Shown here piece by piece: positions 1 through 7,880 of a stretch of DNA of 64,000 bases; the first letter of the stretch is position 1; every line of letters starts with the position of its first letter. The stretch lies in the NCBI RefSeq assembly GCF_020172685.1, contig NZ_CP083986.1, forward strand, positions 4,894,951 to 4,958,950, written 5' to 3'. The DNA is from [Mycobacterium] nativiensis (lineage in GTDB: Bacteria > Actinomycetota > Actinomycetes > Mycobacteriales > Mycobacteriaceae). Under the pieces are notes generated by a model. That model did no database searches, was not told the DNA's origin, and saw only the letters and a program-made list of their open reading frames with translations. Made by a program: the position numbers and the translations under genes.

Positions 1-224
1 TCACCCTGCGCGTCAACGGAAAACTGCACCACATCGGCATGGGCCGAACCCTCGCCCGAACCCCCGTCACCCTGCTCATCAACAACCTCGACGTCCGCAT
101 CCTCGACGCCACCACCGGCGAACTACTGCGAGAACTCACCATCGACCCCACCCGCGACTACCAACCAACAGGCAAAGACCGCCACGCACGATGGCACCAA
201 AAACAAAAACAGACCGAACCCTGA
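1..224 (+). CDS. IS481-family transposase, C-terminal fragment (5' end outside window)
   Basis: The frame is open from base 3 to the TGA at 222-224 and has no start in the window. It reads LRVNGKLHHIGMGR, then TGELLRELTIDPTRDYQPTG, which is the usual C-terminal tail of actinobacterial IS481-type DDE transposases. That tail follows the catalytic core, which lies to the left of the window. The wobble positions are almost all C, unlike the hisC2 block to the right, which fits a mobile origin. It abuts a tRNA pair, a common insertion neighbourhood. Whether the element is intact cannot be judged from the part visible here. Family assignment rests on recognising this tail, with no other domain in view. 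Confidence 0.75.
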   Translation, partial: TLRVNGKLHHIGMGRTLARTPVTLLINNLDVRILDATTGELLRELTIDPTRDYQPTGKDRHARWHQKQKQTEP

Positions 225-237
225 GGGTTCGGCCTGT
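209..237 (-). terminator. Intrinsic terminator of the tRNA-Ser/tRNA-Arg transcript
   Basis: Arms 209-221 and 225-237 pair at 12 of 13 positions around a 3-base loop. Read on the minus strand, the hairpin is followed by GTTTTTGTTTTT (complement of 199-210), a classic U-tract. It lies about 27 bases downstream of tRNA-Arg on the same strand. The loop TGA is also the stop codon of the plus-strand transposase. Confidence 0.7.
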
Positions 238-263
238 CCGGGATCTCCCGAGAGATCACAGAG

Positions 264-336
264 TGCGCCCGAAGGGATTCGAACCCCCAACCTTCTGATC
301 CGTAGTCAGATGCTCTATCCGTTGAGCTACGGGCGC
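264..336 (-). tRNA. tRNA-Arg (anticodon ACG)
   Basis: The minus strand folds as a full cloverleaf. The acceptor stem is GCGCCCG (336-330) paired with CGGGCGC (271-265), with discriminator A at 264. The anticodon stem TCTGA/TCAGA encloses the loop CTACGGA, giving anticodon ACG. The T-loop has the usual GGTTCGAATCC form. CCA is not encoded. It is probably co-transcribed with the tRNA-Ser upstream. Confidence 0.93.
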
Positions 337-370
337 ATGTCTTCAGTTGTCGGTCGAGCAAGCTCGGCCG

Positions 371-462
371 TGGCGGAGGCGAGAGGATTTGAACCTCCGG
401 TCCCCCGTAAAGAGGACAACTCATTAGCAGTGAGTCCCATTCGGCCGCTCTGGCACGCCTCC
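371..462 (-). tRNA. tRNA-Ser (anticodon GCT), CCA encoded
   Basis: The acceptor is GGAGGCG/CGCCTCC with discriminator G and an encoded CCA (373-371). The anticodon loop CTGCTAA sits in a GACTCA-type stem and gives GCT. A long variable arm of the serine class (around 397-416) is present. It lies 34 bases upstream of tRNA-Arg on the same strand. Confidence 0.93.
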
Positions 463-560
463 TCGAACTCGTTGAGGGTACCGGATCAACACCCCAGCTC
501 TGAAACCGCGGGGTTGATGTGGGCGTTCATGCGCCTCACCGGCACACATATGCTGTGTCC

Positions 561-1607
561 GTGACCGCCCGACTGCGCCCGGAGATCGCCGCACTGCCGG
601 CTTACGTCGAGGGCAAGACGGTGCCGGGCTCGATCAAACTGGCCAGCAACGAGACAGTGCTGCCCCCATTGCCCAGCGTGACCAAGGCCGTCGAAGAGGC
701 CCTGGCCGGCATCAACCGCTACCCGGACAACGGCTACGCCAAGCTGCGGGCCCGATTGGCCGAGCACGTCGGATTCGGCCCGGAGCACGTGGCCGCGGGT
801 GCCGGATCGGTGAGCCTGTGCCAACAGCTGATCCAGATCAGCACCGGCGCCGGCGACGAGGTGGTGTTCGGCTGGCGCAGCTTCGAGATCTACCCGCTGC
901 AGGTGCGCACCGCCGGCGGGGTACCGGTGCAGGTTCCGCTGCGCGCGCATACCTACGACCTGGACGCGATGCTGGCCGCCATCACCGACCGCACCCGGCT
1001 GATCTTCGTCTGCAACCCGAACAATCCCACCTCCACCGTCGTCGACCCCGACGAGCTGGCGCGGTTCGTGGCCGCGGTGCCCCCGCACATCCTGGTCGCC
1101 ATCGACGAGGCGTACGTGGAGTACACCCGCGACGGCATGCTCCCCGACAGCCTGAGCCTGGTCCGCAAGCACCCCAATGTGGTTGTGCTGCGGACGTTTT
1201 CGAAGGCCTACGGGCTGGCCGGGCTGCGGCTGGGCTACGCGGTCGGCGATCCGGAGATCATCACCGCACTGGGCAAGGTCTACGTGCCGTTCACGGTGTC
1301 CACCGTCGCGCAGGTCGCCGGGATCGCCTCGATGGACGCCGCCGACGAACTGCTGGACCGCACCGACGCGGTGGTCGCCGAGCGAATCCGGGTCTCGGCG
1401 GCGCTGCGTGCGGCCGGCTACGACCTGCCGGATTCGCAGGCCAACTTCGTGTGGCTGCCGCTGGCCGAGCGCACCGCGGACTTCGTGGCCGCCGCCGCAA
1501 AGGCCCGCATCGTGGTCCGCCCGTACGGCGCCGACGGGGTCCGGGTGACCATCGGGGCGCCGGAGGAGAACGACGCGCTGTTACGGTTCGCTCAAGGTTG
1601 GATCTGA
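561..1607 (+). CDS. hisC2: Histidinol-phosphate / aromatic aminotransferase, Rv3772 homologue
   Basis: This is a PLP-dependent fold-type I aminotransferase of the HisC family (348 aa). It transfers an amino group between glutamate and either imidazole-acetol phosphate or phenylpyruvate; mycobacterial HisC2 is also called phenylalanine aminotransferase (Pat). Visible motifs are VCNPNNPTS (150-158), the aspartate loop IDEAYVEY (181-188) and the PLP lysine K215 in TFSKAYGLAGLRLGY. The start is the GTG at 561, because the protein then begins VTARLRPEIAALPAY as in relatives; the in-frame ATG at 519 adds residues overlapping the region just after the tRNA. The next gene begins 11 bases after the stop and has a GAGGAGG ribosome site. 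Gene order to the right matches Rv3773c-Rv3775. Confidence 0.92.
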   Translation: MTARLRPEIAALPAYVEGKTVPGSIKLASNETVLPPLPSVTKAVEEALAGINRYPDNGYAKLRARLAEHVGFGPEHVAAGAGSVSLCQQLIQISTGAGDEVVFGWRSFEIYPLQVRTAGGVPVQVPLRAHTYDLDAMLAAITDRTRLIFVCNPNNPTSTVVDPDELARFVAAVPPHILVAIDEAYVEYTRDGMLPDSLSLVRKHPNVVVLRTFSKAYGLAGLRLGYAVGDPEIITALGKVYVPFTVSTVAQVAGIASMDAADELLDRTDAVVAERIRVSAALRAAGYDLPDSQANFVWLPLAERTADFVAAAAKARIVVRPYGADGVRVTIGAPEENDALLRFAQGWI

Positions 1608-1618
1608 GGAGGAACGCC

Positions 1619-2032
1619 ATGCACGCCACCGCCACCGCCACCGTCGCAGCACCCGCATCCCGGGTGTGGGCCGTGCTCTCCGATTACGAGGGCATGTCCT
1701 CCTGGGCGCCTGGACTGAAGATCACCGTCACCCGGCCCGGCACACCCGAGCCCAATGGCGTCGGCGCCCAGCGCCGCATCCAGGCGGTGCCGGGGATGGC
1801 GCCGCTCGTGGAGGAGATCATCGCGTTCGAACCGGACCAGCGGCTGAGCTACCGCGGCGTCTCGGGCATCCCGTTCCGCAACTACATCGGCGATGTGGCA
1901 CTGCGGTCGACGGGTTCGGGCACCGAGATCAGCTACACCATCAGCGCGGACAACCGCCTGCCCGGAGTCGCCGCGGTGTTGGCGAACGGGCTGTTGTTCG
2001 GTCTTAAGCGCGCTGTCAACAAGGCGGGCTGA
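1619..2032 (+). CDS. SRPBCC (START/Bet v1-like) family protein
   Basis: The product is a 137-aa single-domain protein. The N-terminus MHATATATVAAPASRVWAVL, followed by SDYEGMSSWAPG, is the typical SRPBCC opening, in which the strand, the Val-Trp helix and the D-Y/F helix form the lid of a hydrophobic pocket. The rest (VGAQRRIQ, EEIIAFEPDQRLSYR, GTEISYTI) continues the antiparallel sheet. Such proteins bind lipids, polyketides or other hydrophobic ligands, but the ligand here is unknown. The start ATG has GAGGAGG 6-7 bases upstream, overlapping the hisC2 stop, so it is probably translated from the same mRNA. The DUF4334 gene follows after 7 bases. Confidence 0.8.
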   Translation: MHATATATVAAPASRVWAVLSDYEGMSSWAPGLKITVTRPGTPEPNGVGAQRRIQAVPGMAPLVEEIIAFEPDQRLSYRGVSGIPFRNYIGDVALRSTGSGTEISYTISADNRLPGVAAVLANGLLFGLKRAVNKAG

Positions 2033-2039
2033 GGTCGCG

Positions 2040-2510
2040 ATGAGTGACGAGCTGGCCCGCAAGACATTCACCGCCTTCAAGGAGCGCACCGGGGAGATCC
2101 CCGACGCCGAACTCGACGAGTTCTGGGCGACCCTGCCGCCGGCCACCGTCGAGCAGATGATCGGCGACTGGCGCGGCGGGGAGTTCGTCACCGGCCACAA
2201 GATGAACGGGCTGCTGGAGAAGGCTCGCTGGTTCGGCAAGAGCTTCCGCTCGGTGACCGACGTGCAGCCGCTGGTGTGCCTGGACGACGACGGCAACAAG
2301 TTCTCCAACATCAAGCTCGGCAAGGGCGAGGCCAGCCTGTGGTCCGAGGAGTTCCGCGGCGAGGTGGTGGCGACCATGGTCTATGACGGCCAGCCCACCC
2401 ACGACCACTTCAAGCGGGTCGACGCCGACACCGTGCTGGGCATCATGAACGGCAAGGAGGGCGTGCTCGATAACGGCCGCTACTTCTACTTCTATCTGGA
2501 GCGGGTGTAA
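2040..2510 (+). CDS. GXWXG/DUF4334 domain protein
   Basis: This 156-aa protein contains the GDWRGGEFVTGHKMNGLL segment (about 42-59), which matches the GXWXG motif domain. The C-terminal half (GVLDNGRYFYFYLERV at the end) matches DUF4334. It has no signal peptide and no membrane segment. The ATG at 2040 lies 7 bases after the SRPBCC stop, so hisC2-SRPBCC-DUF4334 look like one operon. Biochemical function is unknown for the family; an association with small hydrophobic ligands is only suggested by the neighbouring SRPBCC gene. Its last 19 bases overlap the convergent terC gene. Confidence 0.78.
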   Translation: MSDELARKTFTAFKERTGEIPDAELDEFWATLPPATVEQMIGDWRGGEFVTGHKMNGLLEKARWFGKSFRSVTDVQPLVCLDDDGNKFSNIKLGKGEASLWSEEFRGEVVATMVYDGQPTHDHFKRVDADTVLGIMNGKEGVLDNGRYFYFYLERV

Positions 2511-3691
2511 CCGACCCCGGCGTGGTCGGCGGCGGCGCGGTCGAGTAGCTCGATCAGCTCCGGCTCGTCACGAACCAGCTGCCCGTCGCCCGCATCCAGC
2601 GCCAGCAGCTGATCGCACTCGTTGATCAGCATCATGAAGATGCGCTCGCGCTCGGCGTCGCTGCGGGTGTCGTCGCGGTCCAGGTAGGCGGTGGCGTACC
2701 GGGTGGCGTTGGCGATCGCGGTCTGGGCCCGGCCTCGGCGGCTCAGCAACGAGGCGGCCACGGTGACCACCAGCACGCCGACGATCGTCAGCAGCGACTC
2801 CCCGGTACCGATCTCGACGACCTCAACCGGCTTGCCGTTGTTGATGAACGGCACATTGTTGTCGTGCAGGGCGTGCAGGATCAGCTTCACTCCGATGAAC
2901 CAGAGGATCACCGAGAGGCCGTAGCTGAGGTAGACCAGCCGGTCGAGCAGTCCGTCGATCAGGAAGTAGAGCTGCCGCAGCCCCAGCAGCGCGAACGCGG
3001 TCGCGGTGAACACGATGTAGGTGTCGCGGGTGAGGCCGAAGATCGCCGGGATCGAGTCGAACGCGAACAGCACGTCGGTGCCGGCGATGGCGGTGATCAC
3101 CAGCAGCACCGGGGTCATCGCCCGGCGGCCGTCGAGAGTGGTGACCAGTTTGTCGCCGTCGTAATGCTCGCTGGTGCGGATGACCCTCTTCGCCAGCCAG
3201 ATCATGGCGTTGTCGGCTTTACGGGCCTCCTCGCCGCCCTCCGGCCGCAGCATGCTGCTGGCCGTCACCAGCAGGATCATCCCGAACAGGTAGAAGACCC
3301 AGGCGAAGGTGTTGATCAGGGCGGCGCCGGCAAGGATGAAGCCGGTTCGGACGATCAGTGAAAAGGCGATCCCGAACAGCAGCACCTTCTGCTGAACCTC
3401 CGGCGGCACCCGGAAGCTGGCCATGATGAGCAGGAAGACGAACAGGTTGTCGACCGACAACGCCTTCTCGGTGACATAGCCGGCGACGTACTGCGAGCCC
3501 GCATCCGCGCCGCCGAACACGAACACGCCGACCCCGAACAACACGGCGACACCGATGTAGCCGGCGGACCAGGCCGTGGCCTCGGCCAGCGTCGGAACGT
3601 GCGCCTTGCGGACGTGAAAGAAGAAGTCGAACGCGAGCAGCCCAACAAGGCCGACGATCGTCAGCCCCCACACCCAACCGGCAACGTCCAT
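2492..3691 (-). CDS. TerC family integral membrane protein (metal export type)
   Basis: The protein has 399 aa and about seven to nine hydrophobic segments. TerC-family proteins (Alx/MntP-like in function) are linked to Mn2+ export and tellurite resistance. Family signatures are present: EKALSVDNLFVFLLI around residues 75-89 and GTDVLFAFDSIPAIFGLTRD around 203-222, with membrane acidic residues thought to coordinate metal. The C-terminal 70 residues (from RRGRAQTAIANATRY) are hydrophilic and cytosolic and are longer than in minimal TerC proteins. It is convergent with the DUF4334 gene and overlaps its 3' end by 19 bases. I see no yybP-ykoY riboswitch upstream; only 56 bases separate it from the Rv3773c-like stop, so the two may be co-transcribed. 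Confidence 0.85.
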   Translation of the reverse strand: MDVAGWVWGLTIVGLVGLLAFDFFFHVRKAHVPTLAEATAWSAGYIGVAVLFGVGVFVFGGADAGSQYVAGYVTEKALSVDNLFVFLLIMASFRVPPEVQQKVLLFGIAFSLIVRTGFILAGAALINTFAWVFYLFGMILLVTASSMLRPEGGEEARKADNAMIWLAKRVIRTSEHYDGDKLVTTLDGRRAMTPVLLVITAIAGTDVLFAFDSIPAIFGLTRDTYIVFTATAFALLGLRQLYFLIDGLLDRLVYLSYGLSVILWFIGVKLILHALHDNNVPFINNGKPVEVVEIGTGESLLTIVGVLVVTVAASLLSRRGRAQTAIANATRYATAYLDRDDTRSDAERERIFMMLINECDQLLALDAGDGQLVRDEPELIELLDRAAADHAGVGYTRSR

Positions 3692-3747
3692 GCGAGATCC
3701 AGGCTAGGCAGCCTGAACGACGCCGAGTTGACCAGCAGATTGCGGCG

Positions 3748-4323
3748 TTATGACCGTCCGGTGAAGGCGATCAGCCGCTGCAGCGTCGGCGCCGAGTCGC
3801 CGACCTCGACGGGCTCGTCGAACCCGGCCCGCACCCGGCCCTCCGGCGTGATGATCTCCTGCGCCAGGCCCAGCACATATCCGGCCAGCGGTTCGGGCGC
3901 ATCCAGCGTGCGGCCCGTCGCCGTCGCGTAGTCCCACGCGTGCACCAGGAACTCCAGCGCCAGAATGCCCGCGGCTACCTTCGCCGGCAGCTCGTTGGGG
4001 CCGAAGGCGACCGCGCCGTCCAGGCCGCGGCTGCGCCAGGCATCCAGGGCGGGCCGACCCGCGGCCAGGACCTGGGCTGCCGGTGAATCGCCTGCGTCAC
4101 GGGTGGGAGGCACGGCACCCGCCGCACCGCCGAGGATGCTGATCGAGTTCAGCAGGTGATCGGTCAACTGCGTGACGTCGAACTCCGAACACGGTGTCTG
4201 ATTGGACAACTCGTCGCTGCCGATACCACGCAACACCGGCTCCAGCACCGCCCACGCGGCTTCGGCCGCGGCGAGTTCGTCGGCAGGAGGCACGTCGGAA
4301 CCAGGTCTCAGATCGGCGGCCAC
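3748..4323 (-). CDS. TIGR03086-type DinB/maleylpyruvate-isomerase fold protein, Rv3773c homologue
   Basis: This 191-aa protein is of the mycothiol-dependent maleylpyruvate isomerase N-terminal/DinB-like class. Hallmarks are the NQTPCSEFDVTQLTDHLL segment (about 41-58) and ALEFLVHAWDYATATGR (about 122-138); the two His and nearby acids form a divalent-metal site in this fold. The substrate is unknown. It is transcribed divergently from echA21, only 22 bases away start to start, as Rv3773c and Rv3774 are in M. tuberculosis, so the two promoters must overlap coding sequence. Confidence 0.82.
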   Translation of the reverse strand: MAADLRPGSDVPPADELAAAEAAWAVLEPVLRGIGSDELSNQTPCSEFDVTQLTDHLLNSISILGGAAGAVPPTRDAGDSPAAQVLAAGRPALDAWRSRGLDGAVAFGPNELPAKVAAGILALEFLVHAWDYATATGRTLDAPEPLAGYVLGLAQEIITPEGRVRAGFDEPVEVGDSAPTLQRLIAFTGRS

Positions 4324-4345
4324 GTCGCCAGGCTACCGTTCAGCT

Positions 4346-5170
4346 ATGACCGAGTCGTATCAATCCGTCACCGTCGAAATCTCCGACCACGTCGCCCAGG
4401 TCACCCTGATCGGGCCGGGCAAGGGCAACGCGATGGGCCCGGCGTTCTGGTCGGAACTACCGGAGGTGTTCGCCAAGCTGGACGCCGATCGCGACGTGCG
4501 GGCGATCGTGCTGACCGGATCCGGCAAGAACTTCAGTTACGGGCTGGACCTGGCCGCCATGGGCGGCACCCTGGCCCCGGTGCTGGCCGAGGGGGCGCAG
4601 GCCCGCCCGCGCTCGGAGTTCCACGCCGAGATCCTGCGGATGCAGAAGGCCACCAACGCGGTCGCCGACTGCCGCACCCCGACGATCGCGGCGATCCACG
4701 GCTGGTGCATCGGCGGTGGGGTGGACCTGATCGCGGCGGTGGACATCCGCTACGCGTCGGCCGACGCCAAGTTCAGTGTGCGCGAGGTCAAGCTGGCCAT
4801 CGTCGCCGACATGGGCAGCCTGGCCCGGCTGCCGCTGATCCTGTCCGACGGGCACCTGCGTGAGCTGGCGCTGACGGGCCGCGACATCGATGCTGCCCGC
4901 GCCGAAAAGATCAGCCTGGTCAACGAGGTCTTCGCCGACGCCGAGGCCTGCCTGGCCGCCGCGCACGCCGCCGCCGCCGAGATCGCCGCCAACCCGCCGC
5001 TGACCGTCGAAGGCGTCAAGGACGTGCTGGACCAGCAGCGCATCGACCAGGTGTCGGCCAGCCTGCGCTATGTCGCCACCTGGAACGCGGCGTTCCTGGC
5101 ATCCAAGGACCTGACCGAGGGCATCTCGGCGATCTTCGCCAAGCGCCAACCCGAGTTCACCGGCGAATGA
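4346..5170 (+). CDS. echA21: Enoyl-CoA hydratase/isomerase family protein, Rv3774 (EchA21) homologue
   Basis: This 274-aa crotonase-fold enzyme acts on acyl-CoA. The oxyanion-hole segments are SGKNFSYGLDLAAMGG and HGWCIGGGVDLIAAVDIRY. The active-site pattern is AVDIRY, then FSVREVKLAIVADMGSLARLP. It keeps the Asp, Glu and Asp positions of rat delta3,5-delta2,4-dienoyl-CoA isomerase (ECH1) rather than the paired Glu of crotonase hydratase, so a dienoyl-CoA isomerase in beta-oxidation of unsaturated fatty acids is the better prediction. The ATG at 4346 was chosen over the in-frame start at 4202, which would lie inside the divergent gene. Its stop overlaps the next start (ATGA). Confidence 0.88.
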   Translation: MTESYQSVTVEISDHVAQVTLIGPGKGNAMGPAFWSELPEVFAKLDADRDVRAIVLTGSGKNFSYGLDLAAMGGTLAPVLAEGAQARPRSEFHAEILRMQKATNAVADCRTPTIAAIHGWCIGGGVDLIAAVDIRYASADAKFSVREVKLAIVADMGSLARLPLILSDGHLRELALTGRDIDAARAEKISLVNEVFADAEACLAAAHAAAAEIAANPPLTVEGVKDVLDQQRIDQVSASLRYVATWNAAFLASKDLTEGISAIFAKRQPEFTGE

Positions 5171-5499
5171 CCCTGCTGACCTGGGGACTGCTGGCCGGAG
5201 CGATCGGCTGCGAGGTGGCTGCGACGTTGTCGCTGCGCGCCTCCGACGGCCTGACCCGGTTGGGTTGGCTGGCTCCGATCGTGGTCGGCTACCTGGTGTC
5301 GTTCGTGTTGCTGGCGATGGTTTTGAAGCGGGGGATGCCGGTCGGGGTGGCCTACGGGGTCTGGTCGGGCGTCGGGGTGGCCGCGACCGCCGCGCTGGCC
5401 AGGTTCCTGTTCGACGACCCGTTCACCGCGGTGATGGCCGGCGGGGTGGTGCTGATCGGCGCCGGGGTGTACCTGCTGGAGTTCGGGGCGCACGCATGA
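5167..5499 (+). CDS. Small multidrug resistance (SMR) family transporter
   Basis: The protein has 110 aa and four transmembrane helices, the exact SMR size. The essential membrane glutamate is E16 in GAIGCEVAATLSL (E14 in EmrE), and AYGVWSGVGVAA matches the conserved AYAIWSG motif in helix 3. SMR proteins work as antiparallel dimers that exchange protons for quaternary ammonium compounds or guanidinium. It overlaps echA21 by 4 bases and the thioesterase by 4 bases, so it sits inside a coupled operon. A transporter between acyl-CoA enzymes is unusual, and its substrate is not predictable from sequence. Confidence 0.88.
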   Translation: MTLLTWGLLAGAIGCEVAATLSLRASDGLTRLGWLAPIVVGYLVSFVLLAMVLKRGMPVGVAYGVWSGVGVAATAALARFLFDDPFTAVMAGGVVLIGAGVYLLEFGAHA

Positions 5500-6383
5500 C
5501 GGCGGGCGAGGTGTCGTTCGCCCAGCCGACCTTGGCCGACCTGGTCGCCACCCTCGACGTCGAGCAGACCGACGAGCACCATTTCGTCGCCACCCAGCTC
5601 GACAACCCGCACCACCACATCGTCGGCGGGCACATCGCGGGCCAGGCGCTGATGGCGGCCAGTCGCACCGCCCCGGGCCGGGTGCCGCACAGCATGCACG
5701 CCTACTACCTGCGGGCCGGGGACGCCAGCCGCCCGGTCGACCTGCAGGTGGAGGTGGCCCGCGACGGAGGCACGCTGTCAACGCGGCAGGTCACCGCCCG
5801 CCAGGACGGCCAGATCCTGCTGGAAGTGCTGTCGTCGTTCACCGCGGCAGTCGAGTCACCCGAGCACCAGCAGCCGATGCCCGATGTGCCCGAACCGGAT
5901 TCGTTGCTACCCGCCCAACAGCAGCTCGCGCCCTACGCCGACGAGCTGGGCGGCTACTGGGTTCAGCCGCACCCGTTCGACCAGCGTTACATCGACCCGC
6001 CGCCGCGGCTGGCCCTCGAGCTTGACGAGCCGTCACCGCGGATCCGGTTGTGGTGGAAGCCTTGTGAGCCTGTTCCCGTTGATGCCGCGCTGCACAGCGC
6101 CCTGCTGACCTACCTGTCCGGCACCAAGATGGTCGAGACTGCACTGGCCATGCGTGGGGCCACCCAGGCCAGCGCGTTCAACGCGCTGATCGACCACGCG
6201 CTGTGGTTTCAGCGGCCCGTGGACCTGTCGGATTGGGTGCTGTCCGACCAGTTCTCGCCCAGCGGCATCGCCGGGCGCGGCCTGGCGACCTCCACCATGT
6301 ACAACCGGGCGGGGCAGCTGGTCTGCGTGGCGACCCAGGAGCTCTACTTCGGCAGGGGCAACAACCAGGAGCGACGGCGATGA
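5496..6383 (+). CDS. Acyl-CoA thioesterase II (TesB-like)
   Basis: This double-hotdog thioesterase (295 aa) hydrolyses acyl-CoA to free fatty acid. The first hotdog has HIVGGHIAGQALMAA and HSMHAYYLRAGD; the second has NALIDHALWFQRPVDL, in which the Asp matches D204 of E. coli TesB, and the C-terminal ATQEL Gln matches Q278. The ATG at 5496 overlaps the SMR stop, and its own stop overlaps the lipE start, so echA21-SMR-tesB-lipE are translationally coupled. Context supports acyl-chain turnover together with EchA21 and LipE. Confidence 0.88.
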   Translation: MTAGEVSFAQPTLADLVATLDVEQTDEHHFVATQLDNPHHHIVGGHIAGQALMAASRTAPGRVPHSMHAYYLRAGDASRPVDLQVEVARDGGTLSTRQVTARQDGQILLEVLSSFTAAVESPEHQQPMPDVPEPDSLLPAQQQLAPYADELGGYWVQPHPFDQRYIDPPPRLALELDEPSPRIRLWWKPCEPVPVDAALHSALLTYLSGTKMVETALAMRGATQASAFNALIDHALWFQRPVDLSDWVLSDQFSPSGIAGRGLATSTMYNRAGQLVCVATQELYFGRGNNQERRR

Positions 6384-7639
6384 CATCCCAGAGACCCGAG
6401 ATCTTGACGCCCGACGGAAAGATCCGCGTCCCGGCCGACCTCGACGCGGTGACCGCGGTCGGCGACGAGGATTCCTCTGGTATCGATCCGGCTGCGGTGG
6501 AACGGATCTGGCAGGCGGTGCGGCACTGGTATTCGGCCGGCATGCATCCGGCGATTCAATTGTGCCTGCGCCACAGCGGCCGCGTGGTGCTCAACCGCGC
6601 GATCGGGCACGGGTGGGGTAACTCCCCCACCGATGCCGCCGACGCCGAGAAGGTGGCCGTCACCACCGACACCCCGTTCTGCGCGTATTCGGCGGCCAAA
6701 GCGATCAGCTCGACCGTGGTGCACATGCTCGTCGAACGCGGATGCTTCTCCCTCGATGACCGGGTGACCGACTATCTGCCCGACTACGGTCGTAACGGCA
6801 AGTCCCGCACCACGATCCGCCAGGTACTGACCCACAGTGCCGGGGTGCCGTTCGCCACCGGTCCGCGGCCGGACGTGCACCGCGTCGACGACAGCGACTA
6901 CACCCGCGAGCAGCTGGCGAACCTGCGGGCGATCTACCCGCCGGGGTGGGCGCACATGTACCACGCGCTGACCTGGGGTCCGCTGGTGCGCGAGATAGTC
7001 TCGGCGGCCACCGGCCGCAACATCCGTGACATCCTCGCCGAGGAGATTCTGGATCCGCTCGGCTTCCGGTGGACGAATTTCGGTGTGCCAGAAGCTGATG
7101 TTGCCCTGGTGGCGCCCAGTCACGCGACCGGGCGCCCACTGCCCGGGCCGGTGGCCGCGGTGTTCCGCAAGGCGATCGGCGGCACCATGCACGAGATCAT
7201 CCCGTTCACCAACACCCCGCTGTACCTGACCAGCGTCATCCCGTCGTCCAACACCATCTCGACGGCGTTCGAGCTGTCCCGCTTTGCCGAGATCTGGCGC
7301 CGCGGAGGCGAACTCGACGGGGTTCGGGTGGTCTCGCCGCAGACCATGGCCGCCGCGACGGCCCAGTGCCGACGACTGCGCCCGGACGTGGCGACCGGGC
7401 TGGTACCGCTGCGCTGGGGCACCGGATACATGCTGGGTTCGAAGCGATTCGGCCCGTTCGGCCGTAACGCCCCTGAGGCATTCGGGCACATGGGCCTGGT
7501 CAACGTCGCGATCTGGGCGGACCCGGCACGTGACCTGGCCGCCGGGCTGATCTCCAGCGGCAAGCCCGGCAGCGATCCCGAGGCCAAGCGCTACACCGCG
7601 CTGATGGACCGGATCGCGGCCGAGATCCCCCAGGGGTAA
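6380..7639 (+). CDS. lipE: Beta-lactamase-fold esterase/lipase LipE, Rv3775 homologue
   Basis: This 419-aa serine hydrolase has the class C beta-lactamase/DD-peptidase fold (family VIII esterase). The catalytic SxxK is S104-A-A-K107 in FCAYSAAKAISSTVV. The Tyr motif is within MYHALTWGPLV, and the third motif is the FGHMGLVN region near residues 372-379, where HMG stands in for the KTG of lactamases. Known mycobacterial LipE hydrolyses short acyl esters. There is no signal peptide. It is the last gene of the coupled run and is followed by a 15-bp inverted repeat. Confidence 0.87.
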   Translation: MTSQRPEILTPDGKIRVPADLDAVTAVGDEDSSGIDPAAVERIWQAVRHWYSAGMHPAIQLCLRHSGRVVLNRAIGHGWGNSPTDAADAEKVAVTTDTPFCAYSAAKAISSTVVHMLVERGCFSLDDRVTDYLPDYGRNGKSRTTIRQVLTHSAGVPFATGPRPDVHRVDDSDYTREQLANLRAIYPPGWAHMYHALTWGPLVREIVSAATGRNIRDILAEEILDPLGFRWTNFGVPEADVALVAPSHATGRPLPGPVAAVFRKAIGGTMHEIIPFTNTPLYLTSVIPSSNTISTAFELSRFAEIWRRGGELDGVRVVSPQTMAAATAQCRRLRPDVATGLVPLRWGTGYMLGSKRFGPFGRNAPEAFGHMGLVNVAIWADPARDLAAGLISSGKPGSDPEAKRYTALMDRIAAEIPQG

Positions 7640-7693
7640 CGGGAGCCTCGGGCTGCACTGGCGTCTCCGCTTCTCACCATGTGGTCTTGTGTC

Positions 7694-7753
7694 CGCCTCT
7701 GAGCGACAACCGCTGTTATGTCAACCGATTCCCGCCGCTGTCGCTCAGAGGCG
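7694..7753. repeat. Perfect 15-bp inverted repeat, 30-base spacer, between convergent genes
   Basis: Arm CGCCTCTGAGCGACA (7694-7708) is exactly repeated in inverse at 7739-7753. Both arms are flanked by related TGTGTC-type sequence, so each arm looks like one copy of a longer motif. It lies in the 241-base gap between the lipE stop and the stop of the minus-strand GH25-like gene. It may be a bidirectional terminator or a dispersed intergenic repeat. Nothing else is seen in 7640-7880. Confidence 0.6.
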
Positions 7754-7880
7754 GGCGCGACACACATCGGTCGGCGCTCGTGACGAACGGGACGGTTGGG
7801 TCGGGTCGGTCAGATGAGCACGTCGGACGGTGTCGGGCCGATTGATCAACGGGGTGCGACGTTTCGTTTGGCCCCCATTC

